Notes: a model not told the origin generated them from the sequence alone. A stretch of 17,900 nucleotides of DNA from JBHHZI01 sp046757965 (GCA_046757965.1 JBHHZI010000058.1:1-17900); one strand, 5' to 3'; positions 1 to 8,010 are shown, counted from the first letter of the stretch. Numbers and translations: made by a program.

Positions 1-32
1 ACCGCCTGCTGCGCGAGGGACAGATCGTCTGA
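1..32 (+). CDS. 3' end of an unidentified gene (partial)
   Basis: The third reading frame reads RLLREGQIV and then TGA at 30-32, with the high-GC third positions typical of this genome. It would be the last nine residues of a gene that starts before the window and runs towards the minus-strand BstC-like gene. Too little is left to name a family. The alternative is that this is non-coding sequence with a chance stop. Confidence 0.35.
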   Translation, partial: RLLREGQIV

Positions 33-114
33 GACGGTGCCTCGAAGACGCGGTTCCGGGAAGTCGCCGGCGCCCGACGCGGCCCCGGCTTGCTGGCGCG
101 GGCCGCGAGCCCGC

Positions 115-936
115 TCAGTCGCGGGAAGCGCGGATGGCGGCGTCCACCCACTCCGCCGCATCGGGGTCGCCGGCGTCCGCCCGCGCCCGGGCGAGGCTCA
201 GCGCCCGCGCGATGGCCTCGCGACTCCCCGCCGTGTCCCCGGTGGCGCGGCGGGCCTCGCCGAGGACGAGCCAGTTGGATGGGTGGTCCGGGGCCAGCGC
301 GACCGCCTCCTCGGCACGGGCCAGACCCAGGGTGGCGTCCCCCGGGCCGGCCGGCCAGCCCGGGGCACGGAGATAGAGCAGCGCCAGGGCGCGGGCGGGG
401 CCACCGTGGTCGAGTCGTGGGCTGCCCCGGGCCGCGCCGGCGAAGGCCTCAAGGATGTGCGGCAGGGCCGACAGCCCCGTGGACGGTTGCTCGCGCGCCT
501 GCACGCCCAGCGCCGCACCCAGCCAGTACTGGCAGGTCGCCGCCTCTCTCTCCCCGGTCGCCAGGCGGACGCACCACTGGGCGGCCTGCACGCCCCGCCG
601 GGCGATGAGGCGACGACGGGCCCGGTCGGCGTCGTGATTCGCCAGCCAGACCGCCGCCTGCGCGGCCGACTGCAGGGCGGTGACCGGCAAGCGGCTGTCC
701 ACCGCCTCGGCGTGCGCGACGGCGGCCGCGGTCAGCCACAGGCCGACGGCGGTGTATGCCTCGTCGACCCGACGCGTCGCGAAGAGAGCCGCGGCCCGGG
801 CGGGAAGGGCCGCGACCTCCGCCGCACTGCCTGGCCGGTCATCCCCCGCCAGCACACCGAGTGGCGGCGGCTTGCGCAGCGCGGTGGCGCATGCGGCGCC
901 GGCAAGAAGCAAGGCCACCGCCGGCCAGCGTCTCAC
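115..936 (-). CDS. TatT/BstC-like exported helical-repeat protein (TRAP T-component family)
   Basis: This 273-residue protein is probably an outer-membrane-associated, periplasm-facing partner of the binding protein and RND transporter encoded just upstream. The N-terminus (MRRW, then a hydrophobic stretch ending AGAAC at residues 12-16) looks like a lipoprotein signal, although -3 is Gly rather than the usual Leu. Residues 177-226 carry the pattern of the TRAP-transporter T component (TatT): HGGPARAL, a YLRAPGWP segment, then GPGD, followed by a TPR-like helix pair with A-L-A-P-D-H-P-x-N. The ATG overlaps the stop of the PhnD-like gene by four bases (ATGA), so the two are translationally coupled. 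TatT proteins are helical bundles with a lipid-accessible cavity, and BstC of the sterol transport system belongs to this fold class (established knowledge). Membership is inferred from motif pattern and operon; the ligand is unknown. A plain TPR lipoprotein is the alternative. Confidence 0.8.
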   Translation of the reverse strand: MRRWPAVALLLAGAACATALRKPPPLGVLAGDDRPGSAAEVAALPARAAALFATRRVDEAYTAVGLWLTAAAVAHAEAVDSRLPVTALQSAAQAAVWLANHDADRARRRLIARRGVQAAQWCVRLATGEREAATCQYWLGAALGVQAREQPSTGLSALPHILEAFAGAARGSPRLDHGGPARALALLYLRAPGWPAGPGDATLGLARAEEAVALAPDHPSNWLVLGEARRATGDTAGSREAIARALSLARARADAGDPDAAEWVDAAIRASRD

Positions 937-1799
937 CGTTTCCCGGCTCCGCCGCCGGCCGCGGTCGACCGATGCGCCACCGGTGCGGTCAATGGCTCGA
1001 ACCGGGCCATGCGCAGCGACTCGAGCACCGCGCGCCCCGCCTTGTGCCGGTGTGTCGCGATCAGTGCCGAGGTGAGAGCATCGACGGTCCCGGCCGACAG
1101 GTCCTGACCGCGGTTGCAGAGCAGGAATCCCGGCACTCCCGGAGAACGCATGACCACCTCGAGGTCGTCGTGGAACGGCAGCGAGTCCAGGGCGCGGGTC
1201 TGCGGCGGATCCAGCAGCACCGCGACCTTCTCGCCGGCGGCCGCCTGGCGCAGGGCCCCGAGAATCCGCGACGCGAAGGCGATCCGGGTGGAGAGCGGCA
1301 CGCTTCCCCAGGACGACAGCAGCGGGCCGCGCACGAACTCCGGAGAAAACCCCGCCACGCTCCTCACCTGCCAGCCTGCCAGATCGGCGGGGTGGCGCAC
1401 CTCACCGCGCCGGGCGACGAGACTCCAGATCTCGTCGCTTTTCGCGGCCCGTGCCACCTGCAGGATCGGGTCGAGGTCCAGTTCCTCGGCGTAGGTCCAG
1501 AAGAAGGAGAACGGCACCAGCGCCAGCCGATGGCCGGGAAGCGCCAGCCGCTGTCGCCCGGCGGCCGCCTCCGGCTCGTAGACCGCCGAGACGCGCCCTG
1601 CCGGCCAGCCCGCCGCATCCGCCACCAGGGATGCCAGTCGATCCATCGCCGGCCGGGCCTCTTCCGTCGTGCCGGGGAACCCGGGTGCGCAGACGACCAG
1701 CTCCAGGGGAGTCGCCCCTCCGGTGTCGCCGGCCAGTGACAAGCCCGCCAGCAGCAGCGCGCCACCCACGGTGATGAGAGAGCGTCTCACGCGCATCAT
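933..1799 (-). CDS. PhnD/BstB-like periplasmic substrate-binding protein
   Basis: This 288-residue exported protein should shuttle a ligand through the periplasm. A signal peptide (MMRVRRS, then a hydrophobic core to about residue 23) precedes a mature part starting near PLELVVCAPGF. The core has the PhnD-like layout: an early segment on a target protein set (RLASLVADAAG), then LALVPFSFFWTYAEELDLDPILQV, close in shape to the 'phosphate/phosphonate ABC transporter substrate-binding' family, and later the hinge and second-lobe segments. No ABC permease or ATPase is nearby; instead it lies 30 bases after an RND transporter gene and overlaps a TatT-like gene. That company is the arrangement known for BstB, a PhnD-fold protein that binds sterols. 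Two ATGs in tandem at 1797-1799 and 1794-1796 are possible starts; no strong Shine-Dalgarno is visible. Family call is firm; the lipid ligand is inference. Confidence 0.85.
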   Translation of the reverse strand: MMRVRRSLITVGGALLLAGLSLAGDTGGATPLELVVCAPGFPGTTEEARPAMDRLASLVADAAGWPAGRVSAVYEPEAAAGRQRLALPGHRLALVPFSFFWTYAEELDLDPILQVARAAKSDEIWSLVARRGEVRHPADLAGWQVRSVAGFSPEFVRGPLLSSWGSVPLSTRIAFASRILGALRQAAAGEKVAVLLDPPQTRALDSLPFHDDLEVVMRSPGVPGFLLCNRGQDLSAGTVDALTSALIATHRHKAGRAVLESLRMARFEPLTAPVAHRSTAAGGGAGKR

Positions 1800-1829
1800 C
1801 TTAGTGGAGGGACGGGCGGCATCGCGTGG

Positions 1830-4553
1830 CTAGCGACGCGCCCGGCGCAGGACGACCAGCAGGTTGGGCAGCACGACGATGGAGGTGATGAGGCAGCACC
1901 CGACGCCGATCAGCAGCACCAGACCGAGGCTGGCCAGCCCGCGGTGGGAGGCGGTCGCCAGCGAACCGAAGCCGACCATGGTGGTCAGCGAGGCGATGAG
2001 AATGGCGCGGCCGGTGTGGGCGATCACCCGGGTCATCCGGGGGCTGCGCGTCAGACGGTAACAGTGGATGAGATGCACGCCGTTGTCGATCCCCACGCCG
2101 AGAATGAGCGGGATCGCCACCAGGTTGGCGAAGTTGTAGGACAGGCCGGTGATCTGCATGATCCCCTGCATCCAGACCAGGCCCATGGCCAGCGGCACCA
2201 GGGCCAGCAGGGTCAGCCCGACCCGCCGGAAATCGGCGAACAGGACGCCGACGACCAGCAGTGCGCCGACGCCTGCGGCGCGGCCGAAGCCGGCGGTGAT
2301 CTGGGTGGCGATCTTGTCGAACATGACGGGAAAACCGGTGGCCTGCGGCGTGACCCGCTTCACCGCCGCGACGTAGGCGGCCCGGAAGCCGGGGTCGAAC
2401 AGATCGCCTGCCGGGTGGAGGAAGGCGATGAAGCGCCCGCGCGTGGTGACGAAGCGATCCCTCAGGGGGTCGGGCAGGTCGGCGGAAGTCGGCGGGGGGA
2501 GCCGCGCGCTGCGGTCGATGTCCGCCACGGCGGACCGGATGCTGTCGAGGAGTTGCTGCTGGCCGGCCGTCCAGTCGGCCGGCGCCGTGGAGGGGGCCGT
2601 CGCCACGCGACGTCGGCTGGCGGCGACCGCGGCGCGCGCCGCCTCGAGCGCCTGCGCCATCGGACCCAGGCCGGCGGAGAAGGCCGCCTCTCCGGCCCGG
2701 GTCACCGCCGCCTCCAGCGTGGCCAGCGCGCCGGCCAGATCGTCCCGGTCCACCGGTGTCAGGTGGCGGGGCCAGGTCAGCGCGGCGGCCGCGCGGGCCA
2801 GGCGCGCAAGACGCGGCCTCGTCGCGTCGATGTCGTCCGGCAGGAACGGCAGGATGGAATCGACCCGCGCGATGGTGGGTTCCGCCGCGGCGCGCCGGAC
2901 CAGGTCCCGAAGAGTGGCCAGGTCGGGGCTCAGCGCCAGACAGACCAGAGGGGAGAGGTCCGACTCCGCGGCCATCAGGCGCTCGGTGGCCAGTGTGGGT
3001 GAGCTGGCCGGCAACATGGCGCGGAGGTCGGTGTTGATGGTGACGTCACGACCCACCCAGGCCAGCAGCATCGTCAGGGCAACCGAGGCGGCGATGACGG
3101 CGCGCGGCACCCGGCAGATGTGGATGGCGGCGCGGTCGACCCACAGACGATCGATCAGCGCCCGCGGCACGCCGCCGCCGGTCCCCCGGGCCCGGCGGCG
3201 CCGGCCGTGCAGCGACAGCAGGGCGGGCAGCACGATGAGCGTGGCGAGGAGACAGAAGATGACACCGCCGCCGGCGACCAGGCCCAGCTCGGCGAAACCG
3301 TCGAAGCGCATCAACCGGAGGGAGAAGAACGCCACCGCCGTGGTGAGCGCCCCGACGGTGACGGCCGGCCCGGTGCGGTGATAGGCCCGGCGGATCGCCT
3401 CGCTCCCATCGACCGTGTGGGCCCCTTCCATCTCGTATTCCGACACCGGGTGAACGCCATAGTCGACACCGATGCCGACCAGGGTGGAGAGGAAGGCCGC
3501 GGAGATCAGGTTGAGATGGCCCAGCTCCAGCCAGACGGCCCCGTAGGCCCAGGCCACACCGGTTCCCAGCGCGATGAGGATCAGGACCGCGTGCATCTTC
3601 CAGCGAAACATCGCCAGGGTCAGCAACGCCACACCGGCCATCGCAAGCAGCGCGGCGCGCCAGGTGTCGCGGGTGATGGCGGTGGCCTCGTCCACGGTCA
3701 GCGCCGGCTGGCCGGCAAAGGTCACCGCGATGCCCGGTTCCGCGGCCTGCAGCCGCTCGACCTGCGCCCGCACCGCCTTCAGGAAAGCCCGTCGCGCCGG
3801 CACCGAATCGTCGCTGCCGGCGGGCGCGACCAGCAGATAGATCGCCGACCCGTCGCGACTGGTCAGGTAGCCGTCGGCGGGGAGTCCGGCCTCGCCGCCG
3901 AGGGCGGCAAGCCCTCGCCGCGCGGCGCGACGCGCGGCGACGGCGAGGGGCCGGTCGAGAAAGTCACGCTGGGCGGCCAGGAGAGCCGCCAGCCGTCGAC
4001 CCTGCTCGACGGCGGACGCGCCGTCTCGCGCCGCCGTCTCCACCGTCATGCCGGTGGTGATCCGCCCGGCCAGCCGCCGGTTCCACTCCGCCAGGCCATC
4101 GGCACCGGACAGCCCGGCGAGCAGGGCATCGGGTGCGGCCAGCAGCGCCGACAGCTCGTCCAGCACTCCTGTCGGGGCGATCCACAGTCCGTTCTCCGCC
4201 AGCCAGCCCGGGTCCACCCGGTGGAAGACGCCGGCGACGGACGGCGTGTTCCGGAGCGCGGCCGCCAGATCATCGGCGAAGGCGCGCAGCGCCGGCCGAT
4301 CCGCCGCGCCGGGCGAGGTGGCGGCGACCCGGACGATGAGCGAGGCGGCGCCGGGATACTCGGCACGGATCTCGGCCAGTCTCTGTTGATCCGGATCGTC
4401 GGCCGGCCCCAGCTCGTCGCGGGACGTGTGCAGTTCCACGCGCAGGCCGACGGATACCGCCCCGCCCAGCGCCAGAGCGCACACCGCCAGCGTCGCCACC
4501 GGATGCCGGATGATGCGCGCTGCGAGCGTCGAGAACAGTGTGTGCGCCTGCAC
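1830..4553 (-). CDS. HpnN/BstA-like RND (MMPL) lipid transporter
   Basis: This protein of about 907 residues is a two-fold repeated RND-superfamily permease of the inner membrane. TM1 is near residues 18-37, followed by a long periplasmic domain, then a TM bundle with TM2-TM4 near 303-365; the second half repeats this plan, with TM7 near 480-500 and TM8-TM12 in about the last 150 residues. The motif GIGVDYGVH puts Asp at 364 in TM4, and GVGIDNGVHLIH puts Asp at 823 in TM10; these are the likely proton-relay positions. The final HRGLASLGL region resembles hopanoid transporter HpnN. I place the start at GTG 4553, eight bases after an AAGG ribosome site. The longer open frame to 4652 would run through the divergent promoter and adds a segment that looks unlike protein. 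It heads an operon with PhnD-like and TatT-like genes, as in BstABC sterol transport. Cargo (sterol, hopanoid or other lipid) cannot be told from sequence. Confidence 0.88.
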   Translation of the reverse strand: MQAHTLFSTLAARIIRHPVATLAVCALALGGAVSVGLRVELHTSRDELGPADDPDQQRLAEIRAEYPGAASLIVRVAATSPGAADRPALRAFADDLAAALRNTPSVAGVFHRVDPGWLAENGLWIAPTGVLDELSALLAAPDALLAGLSGADGLAEWNRRLAGRITTGMTVETAARDGASAVEQGRRLAALLAAQRDFLDRPLAVAARRAARRGLAALGGEAGLPADGYLTSRDGSAIYLLVAPAGSDDSVPARRAFLKAVRAQVERLQAAEPGIAVTFAGQPALTVDEATAITRDTWRAALLAMAGVALLTLAMFRWKMHAVLILIALGTGVAWAYGAVWLELGHLNLISAAFLSTLVGIGVDYGVHPVSEYEMEGAHTVDGSEAIRRAYHRTGPAVTVGALTTAVAFFSLRLMRFDGFAELGLVAGGGVIFCLLATLIVLPALLSLHGRRRRARGTGGGVPRALIDRLWVDRAAIHICRVPRAVIAASVALTMLLAWVGRDVTINTDLRAMLPASSPTLATERLMAAESDLSPLVCLALSPDLATLRDLVRRAAAEPTIARVDSILPFLPDDIDATRPRLARLARAAAALTWPRHLTPVDRDDLAGALATLEAAVTRAGEAAFSAGLGPMAQALEAARAAVAASRRRVATAPSTAPADWTAGQQQLLDSIRSAVADIDRSARLPPPTSADLPDPLRDRFVTTRGRFIAFLHPAGDLFDPGFRAAYVAAVKRVTPQATGFPVMFDKIATQITAGFGRAAGVGALLVVGVLFADFRRVGLTLLALVPLAMGLVWMQGIMQITGLSYNFANLVAIPLILGVGIDNGVHLIHCYRLTRSPRMTRVIAHTGRAILIASLTTMVGFGSLATASHRGLASLGLVLLIGVGCCLITSIVVLPNLLVVLRRARR

Positions 4554-4580
4554 CAGGCGAACCTTAGCCGATCTCGCCGA

Positions 4581-4610
4581 TTGACAGGTCTTGGAGTCGG
4601 TCCCTATGAT
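4581..4610 (+). promoter_or_regulatory. sigma70-type promoter for the HTH-TPR-PP2C operon
   Basis: TTGACA at 4581-4586 and TATGAT at 4605-4610 are separated by 18 bases, giving a perfect -35 and a 5/6 -10. The expected transcript start is near 4617, leaving a leader of about 38 bases before the ATG at 4655. A GGAGG at 4636-4640 lies 14 bases before the ATG, a longer gap than usual. The promoter lies between the divergent transporter operon and the HTH gene. Confidence 0.75.
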
Positions 4611-4654
4611 GAACCGGCCGTTCACCCCCGCCTCCGGAGGATGAGACGACATCC

Positions 4655-5050
4655 ATGGAAACCGAATACGGGGTCATCGGGCAGGAGACGTCGCTGTCGT
4701 TTGGTGAGGTGCTCAGGCGGGAGCGCCGGCTCCGCGGCCTGACGCTCAGAGAGGCGTCGGCCGCCACGAAGGTGAGGGTGCACCATCTGCAGGCCCTGGA
4801 GGCGAATGACTTCGCGCAACTCCCGGGGGGCGCCTACAACAAGGGGTTCCTGCGTGCGTACGCCCAGTTCATCGGTCTCGACCCGGAGGAGATGGTCAAC
4901 CATTATCTCTTCGAGATATCGAGCCACCAGCACGAGACCGAGAATCCTCCCATCCGGCAGCGTGCCCCCGTGGCGCCGACCCGCCTGCTCCTCATCGTTC
5001 TGGCCGGGCTGATCCTGGTGACGGCGGCGGTGGTCTGGTTCATCGCTTGA
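4655..5050 (+). CDS. RodZ-like helix-turn-helix protein with C-terminal membrane anchor
   Basis: This 131-residue protein has an N-terminal Xre/HTH_25-type helix-turn-helix as in RodZ (residues about 16-80: FGEVLRRERRLRGLTLREAS, ATKVRVHHLQALEAND, LPGGAYNKGFLRAYAQFIGLD). A short polar linker follows, then one hydrophobic helix at about 110-130 that ends the protein. RodZ normally continues with a periplasmic domain of 100 or more residues; here only one residue or so follows the helix. In RodZ the HTH binds MreB rather than DNA (established knowledge). This copy could be a membrane-tethered MreB or partner-binding module, or a DNA-binding regulator held at the membrane. It is the first gene after the strong promoter and lies 16 bases before the next gene. 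No mreB, mreC or mrdA gene is in view. Confidence 0.85.
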   Translation: METEYGVIGQETSLSFGEVLRRERRLRGLTLREASAATKVRVHHLQALEANDFAQLPGGAYNKGFLRAYAQFIGLDPEEMVNHYLFEISSHQHETENPPIRQRAPVAPTRLLLIVLAGLILVTAAVVWFIA

Positions 5051-5066
5051 CGCGGCCCGGTGCCTG

Positions 5067-6188
5067 GTGAGTGCTTCCGATCGTCACCCCCTGGCCCGGA
5101 GGATCCTCGCCGGGGAGGCCCCGGAATCGCTCTGCCTCGCCGCGGCGCGCGGCGCCCTGCCGGTGCCGCCGGAGGATCTGCTGCAGGCGCGCGTCTGGGT
5201 GGCGGAACACGGCACCGCGGCCGCGGCCGCGGCCTGCCGGCAGGCCGTGGTCGACCAGCCGGCGCCGGAGATGGTGCGGCTGGTGGCGGATGTCACCTGT
5301 GATCCCGCGGTGCTGGCGTTCGTGGCGCAGGCCCGGCTCGCCGACGACGCGTTGATGGTTGCCGTGGTGGAGAATCCCGCCGCCACGGATGACACCCTCA
5401 CGGGCATCGCCGCGGCCGGTCCGGCCCGCGCGGTCGAGCGCCTGGTGGACAACCAGCAGCGGCTGCTGGCGGCGCCGGCACTCATCGAGACCCTGAACCG
5501 CCATCCCGATCTGCCTCCGGCTGCGCGCATTCGCCTGCGGGACCTGTCGGCCGAGATCGATCGCCGGCAGCGCCGCCGGTCGACGCCGGCGGTGGACGGA
5601 GGCGAGGACGTCACCCGGACCGGCACCGGGGATGAGGTTGCGGAGGCCGCCGAGGTCGAGGTCGCCACCGAGGCGGTGCCGGTCCTCGACGATGTTCCCG
5701 GGGCGGAAGCGGACGAGGCGGTTGCGGAGGAGGAGCCCGAGGTCGAGGACCTGGAACTGTTCCAGCGCATCATGAACATGACCCTGCCGGAGAAGATCCA
5801 GCTCGCGATGAAGGGAAACCGGGAGGAACGCGCGCTGCTGGTGCGGGACTCCAACAGATCGGTGGCCATGGCGGTCATGAAGAGCCCGAAGATCACCGAA
5901 TCGGAGGTCGAGAAGATCGCGGGGATGCGCAATGTGGTCGAGGATGTGGTGATCGCGCTGGCAGGGAGCCGGGAGTGGACGAAGTCCTATGCGGTCATCC
6001 ACGCCCTGTGCAAGAATCCCAAGACACCGATCCGCAAGGCGATGACCTTCATGTCGAGACTGAACAACCGGGACCTGCGGCTCCTCGGGTCGGACCGCAA
6101 CATCCCCGAAATCGTGCGACTCACTGCCCGGCGGTTCTTCGTGGCCCGGACACAGACGAGCACCCGGCGGCCGGGGAAGAAGAAATGA
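5067..6188 (+). CDS. Conserved uncharacterised repeat protein, acidic central linker
   Basis: This 373-residue protein of unknown function has three parts. Residues 1-170 form Ala-rich short helices (ARVWVAEHG, PAPEMVRLVADVT, VVENPAATDDTLTGIAAAG) resembling HEAT-like or DUF2336-like repeats. Residues about 175-230 are an acidic, disordered linker rich in Glu, Asp and Val. Residues 231-360 are the best-conserved-looking part: LPEKIQLAMKGNREERALLVRDSN, VMKSPKITESEVEKIAGMRNV, REWTKSYAVIHALCKNPKTP, LNNRDLRLLGSDRNIPE. I recall similar C-terminal segments in unnamed acidobacterial and deltaproteobacterial proteins but know no assigned role. No signal peptide or TM helix, so cytoplasmic. The GTG start lacks a clear ribosome site and probably relies on the HTH gene 16 bases upstream. 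Its stop overlaps the ATG of the TPR gene by four bases (ATGA), so they are likely made together. Confidence 0.85.
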   Translation: MSASDRHPLARRILAGEAPESLCLAAARGALPVPPEDLLQARVWVAEHGTAAAAAACRQAVVDQPAPEMVRLVADVTCDPAVLAFVAQARLADDALMVAVVENPAATDDTLTGIAAAGPARAVERLVDNQQRLLAAPALIETLNRHPDLPPAARIRLRDLSAEIDRRQRRRSTPAVDGGEDVTRTGTGDEVAEAAEVEVATEAVPVLDDVPGAEADEAVAEEEPEVEDLELFQRIMNMTLPEKIQLAMKGNREERALLVRDSNRSVAMAVMKSPKITESEVEKIAGMRNVVEDVVIALAGSREWTKSYAVIHALCKNPKTPIRKAMTFMSRLNNRDLRLLGSDRNIPEIVRLTARRFFVARTQTSTRRPGKKK

Positions 6189-7168
6189 GGCTGCTCCAGG
6201 AGATCCGCGGCCGGCTCGGCAACTACCACCTCAAGTCCGGCATCTTTCACTACCACCGTGGCGAGTACGACCGGGCCATGGAGCATCTGGAGAAGGCGGC
6301 CGACGCCGATGACATCGAGGGCTCGGAGCTGCGGCTGGCGCGCTCGTACATCGCGCAGACCCGCATCTCCGCCGCGGAGGCGCTGGAGGAGTCCGGCGAC
6401 ATCGAGGCGGCCGCACGGCGCTACCGGGAGGCGGTCGCCGCCAATCCCGCCTATCCCGACCTGCACTTCCGGCTGGCGCGCCTGGAGCGGCAGCGGGGCG
6501 ACCTGGATGCCGCCGTGGCCTCGCTGCGCGATGCCGTACGGGAAAACCCGGACTACCACGAGGCCCACCTCCTGCTGGCCTTCGTGATGCTGGACCGGGG
6601 CGACCTGGCCGGCGCGGAGACATCGTTTCGAAAGGTGCAGGAGCTGGCCCTGTCGGCCATCAGCGAGCCGTATGCCCGCGGCCGCGAGGCGCTGGCGTCC
6701 GGCGATGGCCGCGCGGCCCGGGAAAGTTTTACAGAAGCCTTCGCCCACCATCCGCACCGATTCGACTACCATTACAAGCGGGGGCTGAAACTCGCGCGGC
6801 GTGGCGATTTCGAGGAGGCCGCCGAGCATCTGGAGCAGGCGGTCTCGTTCAACCCCAAGTACGCGGACGTCTACAATTACCTGGGTGTTGCCCTGGTGGA
6901 GAGTGGAAGATGCGAGGAGGGGGTGAAGGCGTTGCGCCGGGCCATCGGCATCAGCCCGGATTCGCTGGTGGCGCAGCTCAACCTGGCCTTCGCTCTCGCG
7001 CTGCTCGGCCGCGAGCGCGAGGCCGACGCGCAGCTCAAGATCGTTCTGGACCGCGAACCGGGCAACCAGGCGGCGAGGTCGCTGCACGACGAGATCGCGT
7101 CGGGCGAGGGGGTCGCCCGCATGAGCAGCGAACGATCCTCACGCCATGGTGTCCGCGATGATCGCTAG
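6185..7168 (+). CDS. Tetratricopeptide-repeat protein
   Basis: This 327-residue protein is built almost entirely of TPR motifs. Clear repeats include YHRGEYDRAMEHLEKAADAD near the N-terminus, SGDIEAAARRYREAVAANPAYPD, RGDLDAAVASLRDAVRENPDYHE, RGDFEEAAEHLEQAVSFNPKYAD and SGRCEEGVKALRRAIGISPDS. There is no signal peptide, so it should act in the cytoplasm as an interaction scaffold. I chose ATG 6185 because it overlaps the stop of the upstream gene (ATGA) and the TPR pattern begins at once; the open frame extends to 5975, but that part lies inside the other gene and shows no TPR. The last 23 bases overlap the PP2C gene. The partner is unknown; the operon suggests it links the HTH and repeat proteins to phosphatase signalling. 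Confidence 0.88.
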   Translation: MRLLQEIRGRLGNYHLKSGIFHYHRGEYDRAMEHLEKAADADDIEGSELRLARSYIAQTRISAAEALEESGDIEAAARRYREAVAANPAYPDLHFRLARLERQRGDLDAAVASLRDAVRENPDYHEAHLLLAFVMLDRGDLAGAETSFRKVQELALSAISEPYARGREALASGDGRAARESFTEAFAHHPHRFDYHYKRGLKLARRGDFEEAAEHLEQAVSFNPKYADVYNYLGVALVESGRCEEGVKALRRAIGISPDSLVAQLNLAFALALLGREREADAQLKIVLDREPGNQAARSLHDEIASGEGVARMSSERSSRHGVRDDR

Positions 7169-7946
7169 CCGGCTGAAGTTCGACACGAGCGGCCTCACCG
7201 ATCAGGGGCGGTGCCGATCCCACAACGAGGACAGCATGGTCGTGGCGCCGGACGTGGGGCTGGTGGTGGTCTGCGACGGGATGGGTGGGCACGTGGGCGG
7301 AGAGGTGGCCTCCGGCATCGCGGCCCGCACCGTCGAGGAGTTCATCCGCGGTCGCGAGAACGGGAACTGGCCGTTCGGACGGGAAGATGAGCTCACCGAC
7401 GGCGGGAATCTCCTGCGCAATGCCACGCTGCTTGCCAACCAGGGGATCTCCCGGCGCATCGAGGCAGAGCCGTGGCTGACCCGGATGGGCACCACGCTGG
7501 TCTCCGCACTGGTGGTGGCGGATGGCCATCTCGACATCGCCAACGTGGGGGACTCGCGTGCCTATCTCCTCCACGGCGGCGAGATGAGACAGGTGACGTC
7601 GGACCATTCCTGGGTCCACGAGCAGGTCCGTCGAGGCGTTCTGACCGCCGAGGAGGCGTCGAAGCACCCGCTGAAGAACGTCATCACCCGGGCGCTGGGG
7701 TCGGTCGACCCGCTGCCCGTCGATCTGGTCGAGGAGCAGCTCGTGGCGGGAGACCGCCTGCTGCTGTGCTCCGACGGCCTGACCTCGATGGTCGATGACG
7801 CCGCCATCGCGGCCATGCTCGCCGACGAGAGCCTGGATTCCGGCGCCGTCTGCGCCCGCATGGTCGATGCGGCCAACGCCGCCGGCGGTGAGGACAACAT
7901 CACCGTGGCCGTTGTCGCCGCGCACGCCGCTGACGAGGGCTGCTGA
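7146..7946 (+). CDS. PP2C-family Ser/Thr protein phosphatase (Stp1/PrpC type)
   Basis: This 266-residue soluble enzyme should hydrolyse phospho-Ser/Thr on proteins, using two or three metal ions. All hallmark motifs are present in order: RSHNEDS (24-30), VVCDGMGGHVGG with DGMGG at 44-48, MGTTLVSA, IANVGDSRAYLL, TSDHSWV, HPLKNVITRALGS, LLLCSDGLT and EDNIT (249-253, Asp250 a metal ligand). Length fits the minimal bacterial single-domain class with no regulatory extension. Its start lies inside the end of the TPR gene; ATG 7146 and ATG 7158 are both possible. It closes the four-gene operon. Such phosphatases usually oppose a Hanks-type kinase, but no kinase gene is in the window. Confidence 0.95.
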   Translation: MVSAMIASRLKFDTSGLTDQGRCRSHNEDSMVVAPDVGLVVVCDGMGGHVGGEVASGIAARTVEEFIRGRENGNWPFGREDELTDGGNLLRNATLLANQGISRRIEAEPWLTRMGTTLVSALVVADGHLDIANVGDSRAYLLHGGEMRQVTSDHSWVHEQVRRGVLTAEEASKHPLKNVITRALGSVDPLPVDLVEEQLVAGDRLLLCSDGLTSMVDDAAIAAMLADESLDSGAVCARMVDAANAAGGEDNITVAVVAAHAADEGC

Positions 7947-8010
7947 ACGTCTCGCCGCCCCGGCCCGCCCCGGTGCGGCGGGTGGTCCGCTGCAGGGGAC
8001 GTATTGGTCT

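Noticed and set aside
98..114. 6-bp GC-rich hairpin just after the BstC-like gene
   Set aside because: Short stem without a T run on either strand; chance hairpins of this size are common at this GC content.
37..1107. 356-codon plus-strand open frame across the TatT-like gene
   Set aside because: Composition is typical of a shadow frame and the opposite strand encodes a coherent exported protein with TatT pattern.
4554..4652. 33-codon N-terminal extension of the RND transporter
   Set aside because: It would run through the strong divergent promoter at 4581-4610, lacks a ribosome site, and the GTG at 4553 has AAGG at the right distance.
3120..4742. 540-codon plus-strand open frame opposite the RND transporter
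   Set aside because: It has no recognisable domain, is rich in Gly, Arg, Gln and His as expected for an antisense frame of a GC-rich gene, and the minus-strand RND product is unmistakable.
5215..5245. Tandem CCGCGG-like repeats
   Set aside because: They encode an Ala-rich stretch of the repeat protein and look like ordinary GC-rich coding bias.
7964..7982. Hairpin CCCGCC/GGCGGG after the PP2C gene
   Set aside because: Six-base stem without a T run; it may help end transcription but is too weak to call.
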